Source of the DNA: Agarophyton chilense
Lineage: Eukaryota > Rhodophyta > Florideophyceae > Gracilariales > Gracilariaceae
DNA length: 64,000 nt
Assembly (NCBI GenBank): GCA_030374765.1
Contig: JARGXX010000068.1
Span: 2,542,001-2,606,000, forward strand
Direction: 5' to 3'
The notes beneath the pieces were generated by a model. The model searched no databases and was not told the DNA's origin. It saw only the letters and a list, made by a program, of their open reading frames with translations. The translations under genes were made by a program, and so were the position numbers. Positions 52,749 through 64,000 of this stretch are shown in pieces; positions within the stretch are counted from its first letter, which is position 1, and each line of letters starts with the position of its first letter.

Positions 52749-54959
52749 ATGGAACGACCAAAAAGGAATACGCGTGGTGCGAGCGCCCCGCCAAGCCATA
52801 AAGGTCCTAAAGGAGCCCCATTGGCTCAACCGATTCTGGAAAACCCCGAGGAGCTGCTCCGACATCTTCGGGACAAAACCGTAAAGGTACATGGTCCGCC
52901 GCCTATGGCAACGGAACCTCAAAGGGAATTACCAATTGAGGTTGCAGCGGAGGAGCTATGGCCTCAGCTCGAAGAGCGAGCCAGAGCGCTCGTCACCCTC
53001 TCGGTCGAGGATGCATTAACCTTAAAGTAGAAGTCGGATACCCGGATGGTTCCGCCCTCAATGGACGTCGATGCATTTACCCGTATTGTGGTTGACCGAG
53101 CAGCTCAAGAGCTGTCGAAAAGGATACCTGAAATGGTGAAACAGTATCTCTTCACAGATGCTAGGGAGCATGTTTACCGCGCTGTACAGGACCTTTGGGT
53201 TTCCGAGGGATTCGCAGAATCCCGACCTACACAGGTTAACATCGCAAAGTTAATACCACAAGGGTTCCAAATGGGTCATTCCACACCTTCCAAACACTTA
53301 CCTGCTGATAGTGAGTACCTACAAGGTGCAAGGCAGAGTCTAGCAGTCCCGGCGAAGGTAGATCCTCAAGACATTTATCTGTCACCAATTACTGGTTTCC
53401 TTCAAAAAAATACCCATGGAGGTAGTCTCAAGGACGATTCGCCTGAGTCGTTGGATGAGCTACGAAGAAACCGAAAAGGTAAGAAGCGGAAGACGAAGGA
53501 AAGAAAGAATCGAGAGGATGATTCAGACCCCGACTCGTCAGGCTCCAGTTCCGATACGCGTTCATCGTCGGATGATGACCGTAAAGGTAAGAAGAAGAAG
53601 AAAACGAACAGGTCGACGAAGAAGTCGTCGAAAAAGACCCGAAAGCGTGAAAAGCGATACTATGAGTCGCCCGACTCTGAGTCGGACATCGAAATGGACC
53701 TGGAGGTGCACCAACCCTTGAACGATATGTTCACCAAAGCGGTTGACTACAGGACTTATCGATTGATCAACAATTCTTCTGAATACACCCAAGAGGTTGC
53801 TCAGAAGATTTCTAAGCACCACAAGAAGCTCAGCTTCCAAATGGGTGACACAACCTTCACAGGTACGGATCCTATTGCGGTAATTGAGTTTCTACAGAAG
53901 TTCAAGCTTGCATGTGACCAAAATAGGGTTTCCGAGGGCGCTGCTATGTGGCTATTTCAGTTTTACCTTAAGGTACAAGCATACTACTTGCTGCAGGGTA
54001 TGCTCCGCGGCAGTACCTTAGCGATGGATGAGAATGGCACGGAGATGTTGGAGTCATACCGAGAGGTGGTCAATTTCCTTTTGGAAACATACGCCACCGA
54101 TGAGGTTATCCAAGAGGCTTACTCGGAAGTACTCGCTTACCATCAAAGGTCTGGGCAAACCGAATCGGAGTTTTCACTCGCGCTTTGGAATCTGGCAACC
54201 CGTTGTGGTAATGCGTTCACTACCTCTAGGTTAAAGTCGCTATTTGCCGACAATGTCGACAAAGCGATCCGTTCCCAGGTACGAAATTACCTGGCCACTA
54301 ACCGAAAGTTATACTACAATGGGCTGGCTCGATACTCCCAGGGCCTTGGAGATACCCTTCGGCTGGGAAAGAGACCAGACGTGCCTCCAACCTAGAAGGA
54401 TAAATCGAAAAGGGCAGTCTTGGAAATTGAAGACACAACAACCTCAGAGGGTAGTTCGCACATCGAAGTACCTACAGGAACCGCTATCCACTTGGTAGCG
54501 TCCCAGGGGAGGTTCTCGAAACCTTCGACGGTAGGAAATTGGTCGTCAACGCGTACACCAAACTCGGTACAATCGCCGCCAAGTGCGGTGAGCTCGCATA
54601 GGATGCAGGGAGCGAGGTCCCATAACTCGCCACCCACATTCTACGCCACTGCTCCTACCAACCAGGTTTCGAGGCCCCCCTCAATGGTAACGCGAGACCC
54701 CCAACCTGGAGGCCTCGTTTGCTGGTTCTGTCTCGCGACAGACCATTTGGCAAACAATTGCGCTAATTTACCTCCAGGGGTGAGAGACCAGTTGATTCAG
54801 GCTCGCATGCAGAATCACCAACGCCTCTATGGGTCTTCAACGCAAGCACCAAATATGTTCCAACCCCGTACACCGGTACAGGTCAATACCATCGAGGAAA
54901 CCCCAAACTTGGACTCAACCCCTCCCGTACAGGAGGAAATCACCGAATGGTTGGCGTAA
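52749..54959 (+). pseudogene. Gag of element B
   Basis: One frame from MERPKRN to 54959 with TAG stops at 53028-53030 and 54393-54395. Early part: Pro-rich then helical. Middle: a basic/Ser-rich segment (53460-53660), then a capsid-like domain (about 53740-54330, with VIEFLQKFKLA and LLETYAT) matching element A. End: one zinc knuckle CWFCLATDHLANNC of the C-x2-C-x4-H-x4-C type (about 54719-54760). The last codons overlap the protease frame. Confidence 0.82.
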
Positions 54960-55798
54960 TAGCCGAACCCAACCTGCAACTGGAAGGCCAATCGATACCC
55001 AGAACCTTGAAGGTGGAAGAGAACACGTCACAACCAGTTCCGGTTTGTCATATGAAGTACAATAACTATAAAGTACGTGCTTCAATGTGTTTCTCCGATC
55101 GCCTTGCGGTTCCGGTCTCCTGCGTGTTGGATACGGGGGCCGGCCCAAACGTCTTGAACTCCCGCGTCATACCTGAGGCGGTACTTCGGAACTTGAGCCG
55201 ACCTCCCGACAACAACCCGCTGGTGGATGCAAATGAGCGCCCATTAAACCTTAGAGGTATGCTCACCACTGTGTTGCAGCTCGGACACCTCAAGGTAAGA
55301 CTGCAATTCTTTGTGGTCGACCGGTTACCAACAGACTGCCTACTAGGTACGAACGTCATTGACAGACATGTCAAAGCAATCCTTCCTGGTTCCCGTACCG
55401 TCACCCTACGTCACGGGGGACGAATTGCCATTTTAGGTCATACGGAAACCAAACGGGGATGGTTCGTCAAACCGAAAAAGACGATATCCACCAAAACGGT
55501 TTCCAAAAAAGTGCGCATTACCAAACAGGTTGTTATCCCGCCAATGCACCAAATATTGGTACAGGTGTCGTGTGCGACCCTCGGGCTGGTCATACTACAA
55601 AACCATCCGAGGTTAGCACATCGACACCTCACCTTGATGGCCAACGGGATTTTCGATAACATCCCAAATCAACCCTTTAAGGTGTGTCTCAGCAACTTCA
55701 GCAGTCATGACGTGAAGTTGCCGAAAAATACCAATGTTGGCATCGCACTACCGGAACCACAAGGGGTCTTCACCGTAGCTCACACTGATCTCGGCTAG
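54947..55798 (+). pseudogene. aspartic protease of element B
   Basis: CVLDTGAGPNVLNS carries the catalytic Asp-Thr-Gly, and CLLGTNVIDRH matches the second conserved motif. It starts in the -1 frame relative to Gag, overlapping it by 13 bases. This is as expected if Gag-Pol is made by -1 frameshifting, although no classic slippery heptamer is visible there. 283 codons are open. Confidence 0.82.
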
Positions 55799-55867
55799 GT
55801 CGCCTTCGATAAGGAAGGGGGGTGCGCAAATGCGTCCACAACCAGAAAGGTATCGATAAATACCAAC

Positions 55868-57343
55868 TTGGAATCAAAGCTTACCGATAAGGAATCTGTA
55901 GAAAAAGATGAGGAACATGACCCTGAGAGGCAGTTGCAAGATACAGTCCAGATCGGTGAAGAAAAGGGCCAACTGCGGGGCCGTATTATCGACATTTTGG
56001 AGGAGTCCGAAACCATGTGGTCAGGCCATCTGGGCCAAATTAAGGCCACACAGCATCGCATCGAGCTCCTCCCTGACTCGAAGCCGATTTATCAGCAACC
56101 ATACCGTGCAGGTCCGAAGGCTAGAGAGATAGAACTCAAAGAAGTGGAGCGAATGCTCCAAGGTGTAATTGAACCAGCCAACTCAGATTAGGCTAGTCCC
56201 GTGGTTCTGGTTCAGAAGAAAGGGGATAACCGTATGAGGTTTTTTTGTGGACTACATGAGGTTCAATAGCGTGACCATCAGGGTTTCGTACCCCATACCT
56301 AGAATGGATGAGTGCATCGACTCCTTGGGAGATGCGCAGATATTTACCACGTTGGATGCCGATTGTGGTTATTGGAAGGTACCCGTAGGTAAGGAAGATC
56401 GAGACAAAACGACCTTCAAGTGCCATGCAGGTTTCTTTCGCTTCACGCGGATGCCTTTCGGGTTGCGCAATGCTCCAGCCACCTTTCAAAGGGCGCTGGA
56501 CATCATCCTTTCGAAGGTTAAATGGGCAACCGCCTTGGTATACATCGATGATGTAATCATCTACTCCAGATCGGTAGAAGAGCATTTTGCTCACGTACGC
56601 ACCGTACAAACCCTCCTATCTGGGGCGGGGGTGACGCTGAAGCTACGCAAATGCGTCTTTTTTAGCAGAACGGTTGAATATCTGGGCCACATCATAGGCC
56701 CTGGTACCCTAAAGGTTGCGCCGAGCAACATTAGAGCCGTACAGGAGGTCAAGTTACCACGATCTCAGACAGACGTACGATCCTTTATAGGTTTATGTAA
56801 CGTCTATCGTCGTTTCGTGAAGGGATTCGCGAAAATAGCGGCTCCCCTCAACAAGAAGCTCCAGAAAGGTGAACCTGAATGATTTGAGAATCTATCGAAC
56901 GAAGAAATGGACACCTTTGAGGAATTGAAACGAGCGCTGTTGTCGCCGCCAATCTTAGCATTACCGAAAACAGATCTACCATACACGCTGGATACAGATG
57001 CATCCCATTCCCAAATTGGTTGTTGTCTCATGCAGGAGCAGTGTAACGGAGACAAATTACCTATAGGATACTGGAGCCGCGCTATGGATGAGGCGGAGCA
57101 GAAGTACACGGTAACCGAGAAGGAATGTCTAGCAGTAGTGTGGAGCATGTTGATGCTTCGTCCATACCTTTATGGTGAGTGCTTTATGTTGCGCACGGAC
57201 CACGACTCCTTAAGGTGGATCTCGGACTCGCAGATGCATCTGGTAGACTTGCCCGTTGGAGGTTGAGACTGTCGGAGTTTGAATACGACGTACAGTACCT
57301 TCCTGGTATCAAGCACAACATAGCTGACGCTATGTCATGCTGA
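55868..57343 (+). pseudogene. reverse transcriptase and RNase H of element B
   Basis: RT starts in the protease frame (55868-56191). It meets a TAG where family members have Trp (before ASPVVLV) and shifts frame within a seven-T run near 56240. It then continues: FTTLDADCGYWKVPV, RMPFGLRNAPATFQR, catalytic YIDDVIIYS. After a TGA at 56880-56882, again at a usual Trp, RNase H follows: YTLDTDASHSQIGCCL, TEKECLAVVWS, RTDHDSLRW. After another shift near 57250 it ends in HNIADAMSC and TGA, where ADALSRR-type Arg codons are normal. Confidence 0.9.
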
Positions 57344-57370
57344 AACACCTCAGGGTTAGAGACAGAACCG

Positions 57371-59245
57371 GTGGACGATGATATCCCTTGCTTTTTGGTT
57401 TCATCAAACCAAAATGGTACCGGCGAACACCTAGAAGGGTATTGGGACTTACCTGAAGAAGGTGCTTTGCGGAACACCGACATGGCAACGCAGATACTGA
57501 CGCTAGAGGAAACGAACGTCATGCCCGTAACCCGAGAGGAATTTCTACGAGAACAGGCCCAGGATGCGTACTGCAGAACCCTGGCTGACCAAATTTGTTT
57601 CAAAGGATCACCGTTCGATGTGGACCACAATGGGTACATCGTGAGAAGGTCAACCTTGGATGGAAGCCTTCAAAAGGTGGTTCCGAAGGCACTGCGCACG
57701 AGAGTCTTGTATCTCGCGCACTACCCGCGACTATCAGGACACCCCGGTGCCACCAGGATGTATTACACCTTGAGGGAACAGTTCTATTGCCCTCATATGG
57801 CCCATGATGTTTATAACTTTGTAGGTCAATGCGAATCTTGTGTTAGTACCGGCGGTGGTATTCGAAAGCATGGAAAGTACCTCAAGCTGTGTCCAGCAGC
57901 GGGTCCACTGGATTTTGTTGCGATAGACCTTCTAGGACCACTTCCCAAATCCAAGATTGGGTATCAGCACATTCTAGTGATCCCCGACAGGTTCTGGAAG
58001 CTCACGAGAGCGATACCTTTAAAGGAGACGAAGTCAACCACGCTGGCGATCGCGTTCCGCAACAATTGGGTCTACCCGTATGGCGCACCACTGTACCTAC
58101 TTACTGATAATGGTTCAAACTTGGCATCGAAGTTCTTCGAAGCAGTCTGTAACCTCTTGGGTAGTAAGCACTATTTCACTACGGCCTACCACCCGCAGAC
58201 GAACGGACAGGTCGAGCGCTTTAACAACAGATTGGTATCAAGGCTACGAAACTATACGGAAGAGCACCAAACTGGATGGGATGAGCTGGGGCAACCGCTC
58301 ACCTACTTCTATAACCTTCAGGGACACCGGTCAACGCAGACCACTCCCTTTGATTTGGTTCTTTCGCGACAGCCCCAAGGTATTGTAGTGCAGGGAGATC
58401 ATACCACCAGCACTGCAGCTGGCACACTGACCCCTGCCCAAGTCAAGCAAAATACCCTTGTGAGGTTGAGGAGGGCTCTCAAACATGCAGAGAGCCGCCT
58501 CACTGCAGCCCAGAAGCGGTACAAGGCCGACTACGACCGTAGGATAACCAAAGTGGTCTCTGTATCGTCTGGAAAATATTTCTACATAGACAACCCACCT
58601 TCAGGTAAAAGACCACGACTGGGTGATGAAGCGGAAGATGAAGCTATTGACAGAAATATCAATTCGAAGCTCCTTCCCAAATAATTGGGACCATATAAGG
58701 TATTAAAGGCATCAGACCACACCGTTACGGTTGACCAGGACGGAATACCGAATACGATATCAATTGACCGTATTACGGTAGCACCTGAAACGGTTCAACA
58801 TCGCATGGAGGCAGGCACCTCAGCCCGAGAGACCAGAGTGGTTGCTCTGCGCACTCGACCCTCGGAGGAACCCACCGCAATTGAGGGGAATGATGAATTA
58901 CAACGGGATGATCCGGATTACATCCCCCTAACATGGACGGAAGTGGGACCTCACACGGTAACAGCGGAAGTTCCCGACCCGGCTCCCACGCACGAAGCTC
59001 CCAACTCGGAACATATGAACCCTCGAGGTGGCGTTCCCCCGAAAGATCAGAACCAAACCTCAGAGGAATTTCCCTTTAACCGTCTGGTGGGCCACACACG
59101 AACCTACAATGGTCTGAAGTACATTGTCAGATGGTACGGCTGGGGCTCAGAAGGGGACACCTTCGAACCCCCAGCCGCAATACCCCCACACTTCCGTGTC
59201 AGGTATTGGCGCCGTCGCAAGGAGCCGATGCCTGCAGACGCCTAA
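57371..59245 (+). pseudogene. integrase and chromodomain of element B
   Basis: One frame with a single TAA at 58682-58684. Zinc motif AHYPRLSGHPG with QCESC, then the DDE core: FVAIDLLGPLP, LLTDNGSNLASKFF, HPQTNGQVERF. The GPY/F-like LGPYKVLKAS follows the stop. The last 60 residues are a chromodomain (TYNGLKYIVRWYGWGSEGDTFEP) and basic end. Element A has the same order. The domain is thought to guide integration to marked chromatin. Confidence 0.92.
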
Positions 59246-59403
59246 TCTTAGACCTTCGTGGTACTCAGGCCTAAGGAAGGTGGAGAAGATACGTCGTTTT
59301 CCGCAGAAGGTGGACGCATATGCGTCAGATTGTCTACAAGGGAGTACACGAAAGAACAACCGAATGGAACAGTAGAGGAGACAGGAAGAGACAACAATTT
59401 ACC

Positions 59404-61723
59404 TTAAGAAAAACCTGTCGGTTTAGAAGCAATGGAATCAGGAATACCTGAGTTATTGACTACCCACGGAGGAAAAACCGCGGGAATGCTAGGAGTCCTC
59501 GACTTAAGAGGTAGCGAAGAAGCAGTAGCCCCGCCATTGGGGAGAGGAGTCGAAACCAAAAGAGGATGAACGAAAGGAACCGCCGGAGCGCGTTGCAAAA
59601 CCGCAGGGTTCAAGTTAGCACCTAAAAGGGGATCCGTCAAAGGATCAGATAGCGCAGCAGCAGAGACGCTTGCCAGATTTGCAACCTGACGGGTGGCCAG
59701 TTGGTACATGTACAACTGGAACTGATTCCGGAACTCACCAAGTTGGTTCAGCGCCTTCATGTATTGCGCATGGCGCGGCAGCAAACCTTCAAGGAGCGTT
59801 AATGCAGCCACCACGGAGGTAGGCCCAGTCCTCTGAAAGTTGGTGACACAAGACTGGCGAATTAGAGCCAGCAAACCGACCATGGGCGGAGAATCCATCA
59901 TAGGTTGAGGCGGAGGACGAGCAATACCTGCCAACAGAGGTCGAACCGGGCCAGCAACCCACGAGGAGCTCGGTTGAGTAGGAGTCACACCCGTAGGGAT
60001 AGGCGACTTACGACCTTGAGGTAACGGCTCGGACGGGAAGGGACCAGCATAACGACCACCTGGTGTCCCCACAGTACCGTGATAAGGTTCGGGGCTCGCG
60101 GGAGCTCCATAAACAGGAGGCTCCCCGGGATATTATTGGGAGTGGCGAGGCACAATCTCCCAAGTTTCGGGATCGAAAGCCTCCCAACCTTGATGGGAAT
60201 CCAAGTGGTAATTCTTGCTCTGCTCGAGATACGAGTCCAAATCCTTCACGGTATAATTGGTCCCCTCCACGATGTTCTCGTAACCAAATCGGGAAATATC
60301 CTGGGCAACCCTCGGAGGTATGGAGAAGATGCGACCTACAGGTTGAACACCATCTCGGTATATGTCAGAGTCGGGATTGTGACAATCCCAATCGATACCG
60401 TAACGGGCGGCCTCCAGAGCCAGGATGGCAACCAATACGGTCCACTCCGAGAGGGCAATCGACCAAATGAGGTACTACCGCTCTAGGTTCCGGGAAATCT
60501 GACTCCCGAAGTACGCCAAGACCGGCGGAGTGGGCACGCTCAGTGATAACGGAACCTCATAGGACTCCCACCACTCTGATTGAAGCACGTACCAATCGCG
60601 TCTATCGTTCGTAGGTTGTGAGAAGTACTCGACATTATGAAACATATGCATAACGCGAGTGTACGAGTTGCAAGTGCGAACGCGACTCTCCGTCGCTGCA
60701 TCCTCGCCCCACGTACTACGGTCAGCCCAATTGATAGTGGTGAAAGGCCGATTCAGGGAAACCAAGTCAGGTGAAAACGGAAGGTAAGTCTCCGGAATAG
60801 ACTGGTACTGGCACACTTGCGCCACCAATCGGCAGTAATGATCCAGCTCCGGTTCGATGCGCACATACGGCAAGTCACTCGGATATATCGGCGGGATGAA
60901 ATAACTCAAAGGTGTATGACGCTGCCCACTCTGGTAACATTACAGTCGACCCTGACGAGGTTGAGACTCTTGGTCCCATTTCTTCAAAATCAATGGAACG
61001 GAGCGAAGGCGCTCGAAGTCCCAACGGGACAAACTCAAGTAGGTATCCAATTGTGGTCTAGTAAGAGCTGCCGGCAGTGAAGAATTCCCCTCCGCCACAG
61101 GCCAAATCGTGCTTCAGCAGGTCATTGTTCGTCACCTGGTCGAAGGTAATACCAAAAGGTTCATACTGACTCGTCGTCCGGTTCGCCGCACCGAACGCGA
61201 GATTGTGAGCCCAATTGGTTTGAATCGTCGAAGGAAGTTCACCACTGCGTTGGTACGGGTCAGCCGGAGTCCCAGGGGAGAAGTGAGTCGCAGGGACAGG
61301 CATGCTGCGAAACCCAATGTTGGTAGGGTTTGGCGAAGTCGAGCGAGTCAACCTTTTGGTAATACCACCGCGTCCATGGCCACGAGATGGGCCGCTACCT
61401 GACATGGTTTGGAAGGCTGTAGCTCGACCCGACGAACAAGGTGATGACACGACCTCCACCGCCGCAGTGAACACCAGCGGGTATTCATCCTTCTGAAGTA
61501 GAGCCTCCTCGATCCGTTCTGAGGAGACAGCTAACGGATCCGACCTTTCCGTTAGTACCGACACTGACCTTTCGGGTACAACAGTGGCCGGCGTGCGGAT
61601 GCGAGCGGGTCCAGACCTTTGATGTATCGTGGAACGGGACCAATCCGACCTTAAAGGCATAACTGCAGGGGTATCAATCCCCTCGGAATCTCCGACTTCT
61701 TCAAACTCAATAGTAACCGGCAT
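59404..61723 (-). pseudogene. antisense additional ORF of element B
   Basis: The ATG at 61723 opens a frame to 61058. A frameshift near 61060 leads into the next frame, which runs to 59404 with stops near 60949, at 60475-60477 and near 60130. Total is about 770 codons. The N-terminal part is Ser/Pro/Arg-rich with GFRSMPVPA; the middle includes LLKHDLACGGGEFF and WWESYEVPLSLS; then GWEAFDPETWEIV; the C-terminal 220 residues are Pro/Ala/Leu-rich. Each of the first blocks has a counterpart, in order, in element A (942-2768). Position and orientation are also the same: after the chromodomain, antisense, before the 3' LTR. No known domain recognised. Confidence 0.7.
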
Positions 61724-62550
61724 CTCACGTCTCTCGAGCGCTGGTGCTGCTTGTGGGGACGACCCACCCCTTCGGGGTATCGGTGACGAATCAACGATGC
61801 GGCGCGAGGTGCACCGACGTGGTACGAATGGGTTCGAACGCGTGTGCGGAGGCGGCGCGATCCTGTCATTGCATTGGGATTAAACTGGAATGTAAAACCG
61901 GAAAAATGTCGCGTAATTACCAACGTGGCCGCTCAACACCAATAAAGTCTCACAATCGGAAGCTTCCACCACGGACCCAGGCCAACACCTCAATGGTTGT
62001 ATCGACGCAGGCTCAGGCCCCACCGGCGCCACGATTCAATCCTTACAAGGTAGACAAACCCTGAAAGGTCGAGAAGCCAGGAAACCTTCAGGGAAAAGCC
62101 GGACAAACGGTTACGGTCGCGACGCCGCCAATTAAGGGCAGCACTACCTGAAGGGCTGTGGAGCCGTAGGAACGACCAGGCGGGACGGCGCTGCGCAGGG
62201 ACCTAGGAGGGAACTGAAGTTTGAGTAAACGGGAAAAGGTGAGACACCAACTTGGTAAGACAGGAGGGCTATGCGGAATCAGAATCGCAAGCAAGCAAGG
62301 CCACTACCGAAACGGTATCCGCGAGCGCTCTAGTTACACTGCATCGCCCTCATAACAGTCCCTACCTGAATGGCTCTCGCTCAATTCGTGCGCCGACGTT
62401 GCCGCACGCCCTCCCCAACCGATACTGGCGCCGAGTTCTGAACCTCAAGGGATCGCGCGCCCCGCGCAGACACCAATCCGATGCCCGCGCCGCTCTCGCT
62501 TGCTACATCTCTATGGGTTGATGGAAGGAGACACGGGGCATGCTTCACGG
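61724..62550. other. region between the antisense ORF and 3' LTR of element B
   Basis: About 830 bp without a supportable gene. In element A the antisense ORF starts 25 bp from the LTR, so this stretch is extra. It may be an untranslated leader, promoter or decayed upstream exon of the antisense ORF. Confidence 0.4.
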
Positions 62551-62564
62551 GTAAGAAGGGGGTC
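62551..62564 (+). other. polypurine tract of element B
   Basis: GTAAGAAGGGGGTC, purine-rich, ends directly at the 3' LTR start (TGTCGTA at 62565). Confidence 0.6.
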
Positions 62565-63198
62565 TGTCGTATAGTGGCAGAAGGTCTGACCTTTGAGGTT
62601 GTCAATATACTGCACTGACCCTGTATGTGATGGGTGCGAGGGATCAGAGGCCATGCAGCTTCGGGAGAGCTACCATCTAGGTGTTGTCATACACATTTAG
62701 TGTTGACATGTACCTTCTGGTTGAGTAATTGTTAGGACTTGTAATTGTAATTATAATCATTTTAGTACGGTAGTAGAGTGGCCACCTGGCACTGTAGCCA
62801 GTGCTGGCCAGGTCTCTGACACTAGGTCAGAGACCGTCCCTTGTTGGCACCTCCCGGGTGATCTGGAGAATGCAGTCCACTGCATATAGGGAACTGCACC
62901 TCCCCCATCCTAATCTGATAAAGACAGGCATCAATTGGGTCACGACTATACCTTTTGGTTCATCGTTTCTCAACTACCACACAGGCGTTCCCGCGCGTCG
63001 TCGCCTACCATCGTTCACCTACACGGTATAGGCTAGTTTTCCCGCTGTTTGCCCCTGCGGCTTTTCACGGTGCCCTGTTACCATCGAGGTTTATTACTTC
63101 TACCTTCTAAGGTTGAGCGTCAACACGCTCACTGCGGTTGAGCGTCACTACGCTCCCGTGACAAGACAGTAGCATACCCCAGAGGTGATTGTACGACA
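62565..63198 (+). repeat. 3' LTR of element B
   Basis: 634 bp, starting TGTCGTA and ending TACGACA (perfect 7-bp terminal inverted repeat). Its last 96 bp match the 5' remnant. Hairpins at 63115-63130 and 63140-63155 have unchanged stems and loops compared with the 5' copy. Confidence 0.88.
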
Positions 63199-63768
63199 TG
63201 AAGTCTCATAAATTGTTGCAATCACTAGGGTCTACACGTCCGGAGGATTGGCCTCACATGAGGCCACCTTTGCCTCGTATGAGGCCAGTTCTATTTTCTA
63301 AAAAACTAGTAAAAAACGCTGGTTTCCACACTGCAGCGGCGTAATCAATTTTCTATGTAGAAAAATAAATTTCTACTCATGTTCCATCTGCTTTAAACTA
63401 CATTTTTTAGACGGCTGTCATCAGTAACACCAGCTTAGTGGTTTCAAGACCACTCGGAGACTGATAAAAACGTTCAAACCTCGCTGAGCTTAGTGAAACT
63501 TGAAAACTCCTACCGGAGCTCGGCTAATTCTAAAATTTATTATGTTTTAAGAACGCATTTGCGCCCTCTTGAACAGCAGACAGAATAAAGTGACATCTAC
63601 TAAAGGAATAATTTCGTCAGAGACCATAATATATCTAGCAAGTTGAATATCGCGGATTGAATTAGTAATGGGCTTAATATAATTTGAACTTTTGCTTTAT
63701 ACTTATAAAAATTGCCTCTAAAACAGCCTAAAAAAGCATTTTAACACATGAACATCAGTGTTGTTGAC
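63199..63768. other. AT-rich non-coding stretch
   Basis: Composition turns sharply AT-rich after element B, unlike the rest of the window. No gene is supported; it may belong to the element at the right edge. Confidence 0.4.
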
Positions 63769-64000
63769 TTAAAGGTTGTTCGAAATGTGGTGAATGTCAC
63801 TCAGATGATCTAAAAAGCAATCAGAAGCTGTTCCGCTGTGACATATGTAAACATCCATATCATTGTAAGTTTTGCATTCTGAACACACAAATTTTGATTT
63901 GTAAGTTGTTTTACAGACTTTGCATCGTCCTTGGTATGTTTGAGACGATAAAGAACCATCTATTTTTCTTTCTTTTCGATTCGTTTCCATTGAATGAATG
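63769..64000 (-). CDS. C-terminal part of a possible piggyBac-type transposase (partial at window edge)
   Basis: The minus-strand frame ends at 63769 and stays open to the window edge, so the gene probably continues outside. The visible 75 residues hold a cysteine/histidine pattern (RCKVC, FVCSEC, YICH, DCFLDH, H) like the cross-brace zinc end of piggyBac transposases. AT-rich base use differs from the host genes. Without the DDD core this remains tentative. Confidence 0.42.
   Translation of the reverse strand, partial: IHSMETNRKERKIDGSLSSQTYQGRCKVCKTTYKSKFVCSECKTYNDMDVYICHSGTASDCFLDHLSDIHHISNNL

Larger units (their letters stand above)
52506..63198 (+). mobile_element. Ty3/gypsy chromodomain LTR retrotransposon, element B (decayed)
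   Basis: The plus strand carries Gag, protease, RT, RNase H, integrase and chromodomain in chromovirus order, then an antisense ORF and a full 3' LTR. The 5' LTR is cut to its last 96 bp. Related to element A in every domain but clearly diverged. In-frame stops occur in gag, RT, RNase H and pol, several explained by C-to-T or G-to-A changes (see Arg-Arg codons before 57343). It abuts DIRS-like debris on the left, which may have been involved in losing most of the 5' LTR. Confidence 0.93.

Noticed and set aside
60063..60486. two overlapping plus-strand ORFs of 135 codons
   Set aside because: Opposite-strand shadows of the element B antisense ORF, which has homology to element A in its own frame.
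1..64000. tRNA genes and CRISPR arrays
   Set aside because: I looked for T-arm-like GGTTCRANYCC strings with matching acceptor stems and for spaced short repeats on both strands and found none I could support. A tRNAscan run would be decisive.

Overview
The window looks like nuclear DNA of a photosynthetic eukaryote with compact, intron-poor genes. I favour a florideophyte-type red alga (Chondrus/Gracilaria-like). The grounds are a nuclear PsbP-family gene with a twin-arginine lumen signal, almost no introns, nucleus-type cell-cycle genes, a eukaryotic 5S rRNA gene and many decayed transposable elements. This placement is inference; nothing in the sequence names the species.

Layout. 1-10.9 kb is a decayed chromodomain Ty3/gypsy LTR element on the minus strand (element A), with both LTRs, a primer site, a polypurine tract and an extra ORF antisense to gag-pol. 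11.2-12.1 kb is a decayed 3' piece of a MutS homologue (MSH6-like). 12.4-16.9 kb is a decayed Mutator-like element with a MULE transposase and a linked Ulp1-type protease. 19.5-46.7 kb is the gene island: a PP2C pseudophosphatase; a ubiquitin-like/thioredoxin/PUB/STI1/UIM protein; LIN9 (DREAM complex); RIT1 (initiator-tRNA modification); a PsbP-like lumen protein with one intron; PDX1 (vitamin B6); a cyclin; a large basic unknown protein; APC10 (anaphase-promoting complex); a mitochondrial RRM protein; and a G-patch/Tudor protein. 47.5 kb holds a single 5S rRNA gene. 49.8-50.5 kb is a PH-domain gene cut off inside a kinase N-lobe. 50.9-52.3 kb is debris of a tyrosine-recombinase (DIRS-like) retroelement. 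52.5-63.2 kb is a second chromodomain gypsy element on the plus strand (element B), related to element A and again with an antisense ORF between pol and the 3' LTR. The AT-rich right end carries what looks like a piggyBac-type cysteine-rich C-terminus.

Gene relations. Most host genes sit in divergent or convergent pairs with short spacers. Three encode cell-cycle machinery (LIN9, a cyclin, APC10), and consensus-like E2F sites precede LIN9 and the gene at 33.3-35.4 kb. All large transposable elements here carry in-frame stops or frameshifts, so none looks autonomous. The most unusual item is the antisense ORF, found at the same relative position in two diverged gypsy elements and encoding related proteins. 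The second is the six-module ubiquitin/thioredoxin protein.
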